NCBI GenBank assembly: GCA_938004235.1
Contig: CALKWL010000115.1
Location: forward strand, 1 to 9,496
Direction of reading: 5' to 3'
Source: an uncultured Gammaproteobacteria bacterium
GTDB taxonomy: Bacteria; Pseudomonadota; Gammaproteobacteria; Halothiobacillales; Halothiobacillaceae
Length of the DNA: 9,496 bases
Of the stretch, positions 1-5,807 are shown piece by piece. A program made the position numbers and the translations under genes. The notes beneath the pieces are model-generated. The model ran no database searches. It saw nothing but the letters and a program-made list of their open reading frames with translations, and was not told the DNA's origin. The first letter of the stretch is position 1; the number at the start of each line of letters is the position of its first letter.

Positions 1-46
1 ACCACCGAGATCTACACTCTTTCCCTACACGACGCTCTTCCGATCT
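1..46 (+). other. Illumina P5/TruSeq adapter contamination
   Basis: These 46 bases match, from memory, the last 46 bases of the 58-base Illumina P5/TruSeq universal adapter, ending in the familiar GCTCTTCCGATCT. It is a library-preparation oligonucleotide left untrimmed at a contig end, not genomic DNA. Real sequence starts at about base 47. The adapter happens to be open in the same frame as the downstream HPP gene, so an automatic gene caller could wrongly translate it as part of that protein. Confidence 0.97.
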
Positions 47-48
47 CA

Positions 49-807
49 CGTCCAATCAATACTCGAGATAGTGACCATGCTGCCAATCAGCGCATTGTTG
101 TTACCGAATATCTGACTTCACTGTTCGGCGGTGTGCTCGGCATATTTCTTGTTTACCACGCCAGTCACTCATTCGTGGGCGAATCGGGGGCGGTATGGAT
201 CTTGGCCTCCATGGGCGCATCGGCAGTTCTGCTTTTTGGCGTACCACATGCCGCGTTTGCCCAACCTTGGCCACTGTTTGCCGGACATGGCGTGTCTGCC
301 TTGATTGGCGTGACCTGCGCCCAGTGGATTACAGACCCTGCGCTGGCAGGAGCCTGTGCCGTCGGTTTGGCAATCATCGCCATGCGCCTAGGCCGCTGCA
401 CTCATCCACCCGGTGGCGGAACCGCGTTGGTCGCCGTGATTGGCGGGACAGGTATTACCACTCTCGGATATCAGTATGTCCTTGCACCCGTTTTGCTAAA
501 TGCGTTGCTTCTTTTCGTAACTGCCCTCTTGGTCAATGCGCCCTTCGCATGGCGACGCTATCCAATTCGACTTTTCCACGCACTCGCACCCAAGCATGCA
601 ACGCCGGATCTTACGCAAGATTCGATCTTGCAAGCCATGGAGGAGACGCATGGCGTAGTTGATGTCACCGCCGAAGAACTGCTGGAACTCGCACAACGCG
701 CCGTGCAACACAGCCGGGATAATGCCAAGGACATACACCCTTTGCACGGGCGAGTTTTACGACTGGCTACCAGCACAGTAAACGGCTCTCAAAACACGCC
801 CGGATAG
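49..807 (+). CDS. HPP family integral membrane protein, 5'-truncated
   Basis: This is the 3' part of an HPP-family membrane protein gene. Its start is lost at the contig edge. The frame is open from the first genomic bases, and the GTG at 133 lies inside the first visible hydrophobic segment, so it is unlikely to be the real start. Seen: about four or five hydrophobic segments (nt 109-180, 190-260, 280-335, 340-465, 470-545), the family signature SMGASAVLLFG near nt 208, and the naming motif HPPGG at nt 403-417, followed by TALVAVIGG. A soluble tail of about 85 residues follows, including an acidic helix-like stretch around nt 610-700. In longer relatives I recall a similar linker leading into CBS domains, but here the protein stops without any. 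Known: plant and cyanobacterial HPP proteins have been linked to nitrite transport. The substrate here is unknown. It is convergent with pgi, with a 16-bp gap and no clear terminator. Confidence 0.85.
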   Translation, partial: RPINTRDSDHAANQRIVVTEYLTSLFGGVLGIFLVYHASHSFVGESGAVWILASMGASAVLLFGVPHAAFAQPWPLFAGHGVSALIGVTCAQWITDPALAGACAVGLAIIAMRLGRCTHPPGGGTALVAVIGGTGITTLGYQYVLAPVLLNALLLFVTALLVNAPFAWRRYPIRLFHALAPKHATPDLTQDSILQAMEETHGVVDVTAEELLELAQRAVQHSRDNAKDIHPLHGRVLRLATSTVNGSQNTPG

Positions 808-823
808 TCACGAGACATCCGCC

Positions 824-2473
824 TCAAGCGTGCATCAGGCTTTTCACCAGTTGAATCAAGCCGTTGGTCGAAGCATCGTACTGGGTCACGGCTTCGCTTT
901 CGCTCAGGCGCGGCAGGATGTCGCTGGCCATTTGCTTGCCCAATTCGACACCCCACTGGTCGAAGGAATTAATGCGCCAGATAATGCCCTGTACAAAAAT
1001 CTTGTGCTCGTAGAGCGCCAGCAACATGCCCAAGGTATAGGGCGTATGGTCGCGCATGACGATGGTGCTGCTGGGTTTATTGCCCTCAAACACGCGATGC
1101 GGCGCAAGCTCGGCAATCCTGGCTTCGTCCAGTCCCTGGGCACGCATTTCGGCTTCCACCTCCTCGCGTGTGCGTCCCCACATCAAGGCGCGGCTTTGTG
1201 CAAACAGGTTGGCCAGCAACATGGCGTGCTGTTTCCCCAGCGGGTTATGCGTGTTGGCGGCGGCAATAAAGTCGCAGGGAATCAAGCGCGTGCCTTGATG
1301 GATGAGCTGGTAGAAGGCATGTTGCCCGTTGGTGCCATTACCGCCCCACAAAATCGCGCCGGTGCTGTAATTCACCGTTTCGCCGTCGCGATCAACCGAT
1401 TTTCCGTTGCTTTCCATATCCGCTTGTTGCAAATAGGAAGGCAAGGAGCGCAAACGTGTGCCATACGGCAAGACCGCGTGCGATTCGGCGCCAAAGAAAT
1501 TGCCATACCACACGCCAAGCAAGGCCATAATGACCGGCATATTGCGTTCCAGCGGCGCTTCGTGGAAATGTCGATCCATGGCGTAGGCGCCTTCGAGCAT
1601 TTTTTCAAAGTGTTCAAAACCGACATGCACGGCAATCGACAGGCCGATGGATGACCACAGCGAGTAGCGCCCACCGACCCAGTCCCAGAATTCAAACATG
1701 TTTTCGGGCGCGATGCCGAAGGCGCTGACGCGTTCAAGATTGGTGGAAACCGCGACAAAGTGCTTGGCGACATGCGCATCAATGCCCGCGGCCTGCATGA
1801 ACCAGTCGCGCGCTGCATGGGCATTGGCCATGGTTTCCTGGGTGGTGAATGTTTTAGAGGCGACGATGAACAGCGTGGTTTCCGGGTCAAGCGTCTTGAG
1901 GGTGCTGCTGATGTCCGAAGGGGCGACGTTAGATACGAAGTGGGCGCGCAAATCCGCACGGGCATAGGAGGCCAGGGCTTCGCACACCATTTTGGGTCCA
2001 AGATCCGAGCCCCCTACGCCGATATTCACGACATCGGTGATCGGCTTGCCGCTAAACCCCAGCCATTCGCCGCGACGCACGGCTTTGGAAAACGCTTTCA
2101 TGCGCGCGAGGACGGCATTGACGTGCGGCATGACATCTTCGCCATCCACAAAGATCGGGCTATTGCTGCGATTGCGCAGGGCAATATGCAGTACCGCGCG
2201 CTCTTCGGTGAAGTTGATTTTCTCGCCGCTGAACATTTTATCGCGCCATGCTTCCAAATCGGCTTCGCGCGCCAGCTGCAACAAAAGCTGCATGGTGTGG
2301 GCGTTCACGCGTTGCTTGGAATAATCCAGAAACAACTCGCCGGCACGCAGGCTGAAGTTTTCAAAGCGCTTGGGGTCAGCTTCGAACAAGTCGCGCATGT
2401 GTACAGCGGAAAACTCGTTGTAGTGCGCACGTAAGGCTTTCCACGCAGGCAGTTGGGTCGGAGCAATCGGCAT
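824..2473 (-). CDS. pgi: Glucose-6-phosphate isomerase
   Basis: Cytoplasmic enzyme interconverting glucose 6-phosphate and fructose 6-phosphate, here the link between the Zwf/Gnd branch and glycolysis or gluconeogenesis. At 549 residues it matches the E. coli enzyme in length. Seen: the sugar-phosphate-binding SIS motifs [12 protein letters not shown] (149-160) and [10 protein letters not shown] (205-214), the signature around [16 protein letters not shown] (264-279), and the expected catalytic residues Glu354 ([10 protein letters not shown]), His385 (TNGQHAF) and Lys513 (LGKQMA). All appear intact. The ATG start is supported by GAGGAA (complement of 2481-2486) seven bases upstream. It is the last gene of the gnd-zwf-pgi series, but 383 bp of repeat-rich DNA separates it from zwf, so it may have its own promoter. 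I could not identify a convincing one. Confidence 0.97.
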   Translation of the reverse strand: MPIAPTQLPAWKALRAHYNEFSAVHMRDLFEADPKRFENFSLRAGELFLDYSKQRVNAHTMQLLLQLAREADLEAWRDKMFSGEKINFTEERAVLHIALRNRSNSPIFVDGEDVMPHVNAVLARMKAFSKAVRRGEWLGFSGKPITDVVNIGVGGSDLGPKMVCEALASYARADLRAHFVSNVAPSDISSTLKTLDPETTLFIVASKTFTTQETMANAHAARDWFMQAAGIDAHVAKHFVAVSTNLERVSAFGIAPENMFEFWDWVGGRYSLWSSIGLSIAVHVGFEHFEKMLEGAYAMDRHFHEAPLERNMPVIMALLGVWYGNFFGAESHAVLPYGTRLRSLPSYLQQADMESNGKSVDRDGETVNYSTGAILWGGNGTNGQHAFYQLIHQGTRLIPCDFIAAANTHNPLGKQHAMLLANLFAQSRALMWGRTREEVEAEMRAQGLDEARIAELAPHRVFEGNKPSSTIVMRDHTPYTLGMLLALYEHKIFVQGIIWRINSFDQWGVELGKQMASDILPRLSESEAVTQYDASTNGLIQLVKSLMHA

Positions 2474-2533
2474 AAATGGGTTCCTCGATGCGATGGTTCA
2501 GGAGATTAAATATTTCGAATACAACAAGATTAG

Positions 2534-2560
2534 CCACAGAGGTCTCAGAGTCCACAGAGG
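2534..2560. repeat. Short direct repeat CCACAGAGG x2
   Basis: CCACAGAGG occurs at 2534-2542 and 2552-2560, an 18-bp period. I recall similar 'CACAGAGG' strings dispersed in intergenic DNA of many proteobacteria. Membership of that group is inference. On the minus strand it lies just upstream of the pgi leader, and the AT-rich stretch 2507-2535 next to it could hold the pgi promoter, although no good -35/-10 pair is visible. Confidence 0.55.
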
Positions 2561-2578
2561 GCGTTTTCAACAGGCGGA

Positions 2579-2668
2579 CTCTTCTCCCTTGAGGAGAAGG
2601 GGGCAACGCGTGCGCCCCTCTTCCCCCAACCCGTCCCCGCCAAGGGGAGAGCGCAGCGAAGGGACAGG
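2579..2668. repeat. Dispersed-type C/G-rich hairpin repeat
   Basis: This intergenic stretch has a purine-rich/pyrimidine-rich hairpin: CTTCTCC (2581-2587) pairs with GGAGAAG (2593-2599) across a 5-base loop. Next comes GGGGC (2600-2604) with GCCCC (2614-2618), then CCCC/GGGG arms around 2635-2647. When translated, such stretches give Pro/Ser/Arg/Gly-rich peptides of the 'PSPPRGE' type that I recall as common false small ORFs in proteobacteria. I read it as a dispersed repeat and not as a gene. The family name is unknown to me. Confidence 0.5.
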
Positions 2669-2693
2669 AAAACACTCGGGTTATGCGTAGATC

Positions 2694-2849
2694 CTATAAC
2701 AGGCTGCTGAAATACTCATTTCAGCAGCCTGTTATAGCGGGACATGGATGTCCCGCACGCAAATCAATCACGCAAGTGATTGATTTGTCGCTACCGAATC
2801 CGGGCGTGGACGCGAAGCTGGCGTAAACCCACCGGATTCAGCATCCTAT
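2694..2849 (+). repeat. Structured MITE-like element E1 (four hairpins)
   Basis: A run of four hairpins fills the 3' half of the zwf-pgi gap. h1 is a perfect 20-bp stem (2694-2713 with 2718-2737) with loop ACTC. h2 is 8 bp (2738-2745 with 2748-2755), holding GGATGTCCC. h3 is 12 bp (2760-2771 with 2776-2787), closed by the GNRA tetraloop GCAA. h4 is 8 bp (2796-2803 with 2832-2839), with GGGCGTG at its inner edge and an inner ACGC/GCGT stem (2810-2813, 2821-2824). It ends with TCAGCATCCT. The outer ends are weak inverted repeats: 2702-2713 against 2835-2846 match at 9 of 12 positions. There is no open reading frame of note. The same motif order appears in E2 (5363-5514). A non-autonomous mobile element or structured-RNA repeat fits best. 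It lies antisense to any zwf-pgi read-through transcript. Confidence 0.75.
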
Positions 2850-2856
2850 AAAAACA

Positions 2857-4368
2857 TCACAACGCATTACGCCAGACATGGTCTTCTTTATCAAACAGGC
2901 GGCTGGCTTCATCCGGCCCCCAGCTTCCCGCCGGATAGGTGTGAATAAAATCACGCTCCTGCGCCCACAGCTTGAGCACAGGATCGACCGCGCGCCATGC
3001 CCATTCCACCTCGTCGTAGCGTAAAAACAGCGACTGGTCGCCGTGCATCACGTCAAGCAACAAGGCTTCATACGCCCCCAGGTGCGTGGCTTCGTTTTCG
3101 CAATATGTGGCATCCAACTGCGTGGTGGTGGCGCGCAACTCCAGGCCTTCACGCTTGGTTTGCACCTCAAGGCGCAGGCTTTCACAGGGCTGAATACCCA
3201 GCAACAACCAGTTCGGCTCCAGCTGCTCAATCGGCGTTTCACGGAAGAGCTGTTGCGGCGGATGGCGGAAACGGATGCTCACCATCGAAGAGCCTTCGGG
3301 CAGGCGCTTGCCTGTGCGCACATAAAACGGTACGCCGCGCCAGCGCCAGTTATCGACATACAATTTGAGCGCGGCATAGGTTTCAGTGGTGCTATGCGGA
3401 TCGACGCCTTCCTCCTCAAGATAGCCTGGTACGGTTTTGCCGCGAATTTGCCCGCGCGTGTATTGCGCACGGAAAGCATGGGCATGGACGGCGCGCGGCG
3501 AGATCGGACGTATCGAGCGCAGCACCTTGACCTTTTCATCGCGCAAAGCCTCGGCGTCCAGAATCGGCGGGGGCTCCATGGCGACCAGAGTCAGCATCTG
3601 CAACAAGTGACTCTGAATCATGTCGCGCAGGGCGCCGGCCTGATCGTAGTAGCCCGCGCGTCGGCCAATGCCCTTGTCTTCGGCATGTGAAATCTGCACA
3701 TGATCAATAAAGTTCCGGTTCCACAAGGGTTCGAGCAACAGATTGGCGAAACGGAAGACCAGAATATTCTGCACCGTGGACTTGCCCAGATAGTGATCGA
3801 TACGAAAGATCTGCCCTTCGGAGAAGTGCCGATGCAGGCGCGCATCCAGGGTTTTGGCGCTTTCCAGGTCATAACCAAACGGTTTTTCGACTACCAGACG
3901 CCGCCAACCGTCGAATTCATCATTCAACTCCGCCGCGGCCAGCTGCTCGGCGACCACCGCATACATGTCCGGGGCAATCGCAAGATAAAACAGCAGGTTC
4001 ATGCTTACGCCGTCTTCCGACACGCGCGCGCCGAGTTCCTGGTAGTCCTCCGGCGTTTCCAGGTCGCCCTTGACGAAGCGCTGCCGCGACAGAAAGCGCT
4101 TCAGCACGTCTTCGTCCAAGGCCGCCATGAAACGCTCGCGCAACACGGTTTCGACATAGCCGCGCCAATCCTCATCACTCCATGCGCGGCGTCCGAAGCC
4201 GAAAACCAATACGCCGGGGTCAAGACGGTCGTGACGATCCAGGTTATACAGCGCCGGCAACAGTTTCTGCGCCGCCAGGTTGCCCGTGGCGCCGAAAATC
4301 ACAAAACCGCATTGCGCGGGCGGCTTGTTGCCGGTATCCAAGGCCTTGGCTGAGATGACAGGTGACAT
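2857..4368 (-). CDS. zwf: Glucose-6-phosphate 1-dehydrogenase
   Basis: Cytoplasmic enzyme oxidising glucose 6-phosphate to 6-phosphoglucono-lactone with reduction of NAD(P)+, the first step of the oxidative pentose phosphate pathway. The length, 503 residues, is normal. Seen: the Rossmann nucleotide-binding motif GATGNLA (26-32), the EKPFG motif (161-165), the active-site signature RIDHYLGK (189-196) with substrate-binding His192 and Lys196, and the probable catalytic base His254 in [10 protein letters not shown]. The C-terminal region ends [10 protein letters not shown]...HVW, as usual for the family. The start lies six bases after the gnd stop. Its Shine-Dalgarno GGAG (complement of 4378-4381) overlaps the end of gnd, so the two genes are almost certainly co-transcribed and perhaps translationally coupled. 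E1 follows directly downstream in the direction of transcription. Confidence 0.97.
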   Translation of the reverse strand: MSPVISAKALDTGNKPPAQCGFVIFGATGNLAAQKLLPALYNLDRHDRLDPGVLVFGFGRRAWSDEDWRGYVETVLRERFMAALDEDVLKRFLSRQRFVKGDLETPEDYQELGARVSEDGVSMNLLFYLAIAPDMYAVVAEQLAAAELNDEFDGWRRLVVEKPFGYDLESAKTLDARLHRHFSEGQIFRIDHYLGKSTVQNILVFRFANLLLEPLWNRNFIDHVQISHAEDKGIGRRAGYYDQAGALRDMIQSHLLQMLTLVAMEPPPILDAEALRDEKVKVLRSIRPISPRAVHAHAFRAQYTRGQIRGKTVPGYLEEEGVDPHSTTETYAALKLYVDNWRWRGVPFYVRTGKRLPEGSSMVSIRFRHPPQQLFRETPIEQLEPNWLLLGIQPCESLRLEVQTKREGLELRATTTQLDATYCENEATHLGAYEALLLDVMHGDQSLFLRYDEVEWAWRAVDPVLKLWAQERDFIHTYPAGSWGPDEASRLFDKEDHVWRNAL

Positions 4369-4374
4369 GGCGTG

Positions 4375-5298
4375 TTACTCCGCATCCTGTGAGGCGGTAA
4401 TGGCATGACCGCCAAAGCCCTTGCGCATCATGGCCAGCACCTTGTTGCCGTAATCGGCATTGCCCTGGCTGGCGAAACGCATCTGCAAAGCCAAGGTCAT
4501 CACCGGGGCAGATACGCCCAGATCAATCGCCTCCTTCGCCGTCCAGCGTCCTTCGCCCGAGTCAGCCACCACCGGCGCCACGCTGGCCAGCTCCTGATCC
4601 TGCGCCAGAGCGTCGGCGGTCAAATCCAGCAGCCAGCTTTGCACCACCGAGCCATGCCGCCACAGCTCGGAAATCTGCGCCAGATCCAGCGCAAACGGCT
4701 CCTTGGCCTTGAGCACGGCCAACCCCTCGGCCAGCGCCTGCATCATGCCGTATTCGATGCCGTTGTGAACCATTTTGGTGAAATGTCCCGAACCCAAAGG
4801 ACCAACATGCGCCCATCCTGTGCTCGCCGATGGTGCAAGCGCCTGCAAAACCGGGGTTAAACGCGCGGCGTCTTCGTCACTGCCGCCAGCCATCACGCAA
4901 TAGCCGTTCTTCAACCCCCACACGCCGCCGGACACACCCACATCCATGAAATGCACGCCGCACGCCGCCGCGCGCTCAGCGTGCCGCGCCGCGTTCTGGT
5001 AAAAATCATTCGCGCCGTTCACCAAAAGGTCGCCCGGCGCCATCAAGGGCAGCACGGAATCCATCGCCGCCTCGGTTGCCGCCCCCGCAGGCAACATCAG
5101 CCAGACGATGCGCGGCGCCGGCAACTGCTCGATGAATGAAGCCAGACTATAGGCTGGCATAAAACCTGCACCCTCTTCTCGCAGCTCATCCACCGGCGCC
5201 GCGCTGCGGTTATGGCCAACCACTTCAACCCCTGCGCGCACCAGGCGACGCACCATGTTTCCGCCCATTCGACCCAGACCGTAGATACCGATACGCAT
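4375..5298 (-). CDS. gnd: 6-phosphogluconate dehydrogenase, decarboxylating (short form)
   Basis: Oxidatively decarboxylates 6-phosphogluconate to ribulose 5-phosphate. At 307 residues it belongs to the short (GndA/YqeC-like) subfamily, not the roughly 470-residue form. Seen: N-terminal GLGRMG (7-12), substrate motif GVSGGVWGLKNGY (121-133), catalytic Lys175 and Glu182 in GHFTKMVHNGIEYG (171-184), and DSGEGRWT (246-253), typical of short forms. The segment usually written DGGNS reads NGAND (94-98) here, an unusual variant that keeps the Asn. After the second beta strand it has NRS (30-32). Arg there resembles NADP+-using enzymes, so NADP+ preference is an inference. The ATG is preceded by GAGGG (complement of 5307-5311) at good spacing. 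First gene of the cluster, divergent from ppc. A 2-keto-3-hydroxyacid dehydrogenase of the HIBADH family is less likely given 171-184 and 246-253. Confidence 0.93.
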   Translation of the reverse strand: MRIGIYGLGRMGGNMVRRLVRAGVEVVGHNRSAAPVDELREEGAGFMPAYSLASFIEQLPAPRIVWLMLPAGAATEAAMDSVLPLMAPGDLLVNGANDFYQNAARHAERAAACGVHFMDVGVSGGVWGLKNGYCVMAGGSDEDAARLTPVLQALAPSASTGWAHVGPLGSGHFTKMVHNGIEYGMMQALAEGLAVLKAKEPFALDLAQISELWRHGSVVQSWLLDLTADALAQDQELASVAPVVADSGEGRWTAKEAIDLGVSAPVMTLALQMRFASQGNADYGNKVLAMMRKGFGGHAITASQDAE

Positions 5299-5362
5299 GA
5301 TGCAAACCCTCGCAAAGATTAAAGATTGATGAAAAAAACTCTGACAGCCTGTCGGACGTTAA

Positions 5363-5514
5363 GGAAATGCTGATTTATTCAGCGTTTCCCGCTTGGGGCA
5401 GGATGTCCCAACACGGTCAAAGACGGAAGTCTTTGATTCGTGAGAGCTTATCGCGGGCGTGTACCGCGATAAGCGAGCTGATTTATTCCATGGATGGAAT
5501 AAATCAGCATCTCC
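5363..5514 (+). repeat. Structured MITE-like element E2 (five hairpins)
   Basis: It is bounded by 18-bp terminal inverted repeats, GGAAATGCTGATTTATTC (5363-5380) and 5497-5514, matching at 17 of 18 positions. Hairpins in order: h1 11 bp with one G-U pair (5363-5373 with 5379-5389); h2 8 bp with one G-U pair (5393-5400 with 5404-5411), holding GGATGTCCC; h3 13 bp with one bulge (5412-5424 with 5429-5442), capped by GNRA loop GGAA; h4 perfect 11 bp (5446-5456 with 5464-5474), with GGGCGTG running into its loop; h5 perfect 15 bp (5477-5491 with 5494-5508). No coding potential is evident. Motif order and the GGATGTCCC-to-GGGCGTG spacing (45 bases here, 47 in E1) mark it as a relative of E1. Confidence 0.75.
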
Positions 5515-5548
5515 TTAGAAGTCGCAGTGAAAATCCGGCTGGGCGAGG

Positions 5549-5611
5549 GCAGTAATGTCGCTTTTGCAGGGCAATAGCGGGTTCTATTGCCCAAAAAAGC
5601 GGTGACACTGC
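5549..5611. repeat. Long interrupted hairpin in the composite unit
   Basis: Three stacked stems share one axis: GCAGT (5549-5553) with ACTGC (5607-5611), CGCTTTT (5559-5565) with AAAAGCG (5595-5601), and GGGCAATAG (5569-5577) with CTATTGCCC (5584-5592), closed by a 6-base loop. It belongs to the right half of the composite unit, outside E2. A run of six A residues after the apical stem gives a U-tract when read from the minus strand only before the stem, so it does not look like an ordinary terminator on either strand. Confidence 0.6.
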
Positions 5612-5674
5612 ACCGTCCAGACAGGTTTGCAGCCGATTTCCCTAAAGTCCGACAGGCTGCTAGCCGCGACGAGC

Positions 5675-5693
5675 GCGCCATTGGCGCTATAAT
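5675..5693 (+). promoter_or_regulatory. Probable ppc promoter (-10 TATAAT) with adjoining inverted repeat
   Basis: A consensus -10 box, TATAAT, lies at 5688-5693, about 115 bp before the chosen ppc start. The -35 is weak: GCGACG at 5666-5671 with a 16-bp spacer is the best I find, at three of six positions. Directly upstream of the -10 box is a 6-1-6 inverted repeat, GCGCCA (5675-5680) and TGGCGC (5682-5687). It lies in the promoter spacer and could be an operator or chance. The composite repeat ends at 5659, just outside the promoter. Confidence 0.6.
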
Positions 5694-5807
5694 GCCTTCG
5701 TTTTATGAAGCTAAGTAGATGCCAAAAACACCTAAAGCGTCTAAATTTTTTTCTTGTCACTTCACAATGAACACCCGCCCATGATCCCGAACACGGAAAA
5801 CGTCCCC

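Larger units (their letters stand above)
5345..5659. mobile_element. Composite repeat unit bounded by 13-bp inverted repeats
   Basis: CAGCCTGTCGGAC (5345-5357) and its exact reverse complement (5647-5659) bound a 315-bp unit. With mismatches the match extends to 22 of 24 positions (5345-5368 against 5636-5659). There is no transposase, and no clear target-site duplication is visible. The interior holds the smaller element E2 (5363-5514) and a second structured part (5515-5646). The end sequence resembles insertion-sequence termini I associate loosely with the IS1182 group. That link is a weak recollection. It may be a non-autonomous derivative or an IS remnant with E2 nested in it. It lies between the divergent gnd and ppc genes, so its ends sit next to both promoter regions. 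Confidence 0.65.

Noticed and set aside
830..1654. Long open frame of 274 codons on the + strand opposite pgi.
   Set aside because: It is a mirror-frame shadow of the well-supported pgi gene. The similar long frames opposite zwf and ppc were rejected for the same reason.
2376..2675. Open frame of 99 codons on the minus strand across the pgi-zwf gap.
   Set aside because: It runs through the hairpin repeat and into pgi. Its Pro/Gly/Arg-rich peptide is typical of translated dispersed repeats, and it overlaps the pgi start.
2694..2839. Tandem hairpins considered as a CRISPR array or integron attC array.
   Set aside because: There are no evenly spaced identical repeats with unique spacers, no cas genes, and no attC core sites or integrase. 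The hairpins differ from one another in sequence.
5318..5347. Possible gnd promoter on the minus strand: -35 CTGTCA (complement of 5342-5347) and -10 TTTAAT (complement of 5318-5323), 18-bp spacer, with the -35 inside the composite unit's end.
   Set aside because: It would place the transcript start on the gnd ribosome-binding site, leaving a leader of only about 13 bases, and the -35 matches only four of six positions.
5448..5681. Open frame of 77 codons on the minus strand within the composite repeat unit.
   Set aside because: It lies wholly in hairpin DNA, has no ribosome-binding site and resembles no protein I know. It is explained by the repeats.
5754..5807. TTG start at 5754 giving a longer Ppc of 981 residues.
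   Set aside because: No ribosome-binding site precedes it, a T-rich tract lies directly before it, and the extra 18 residues do not resemble the Ppc N terminus. The ATG at 5808 is better supported, though not certain.
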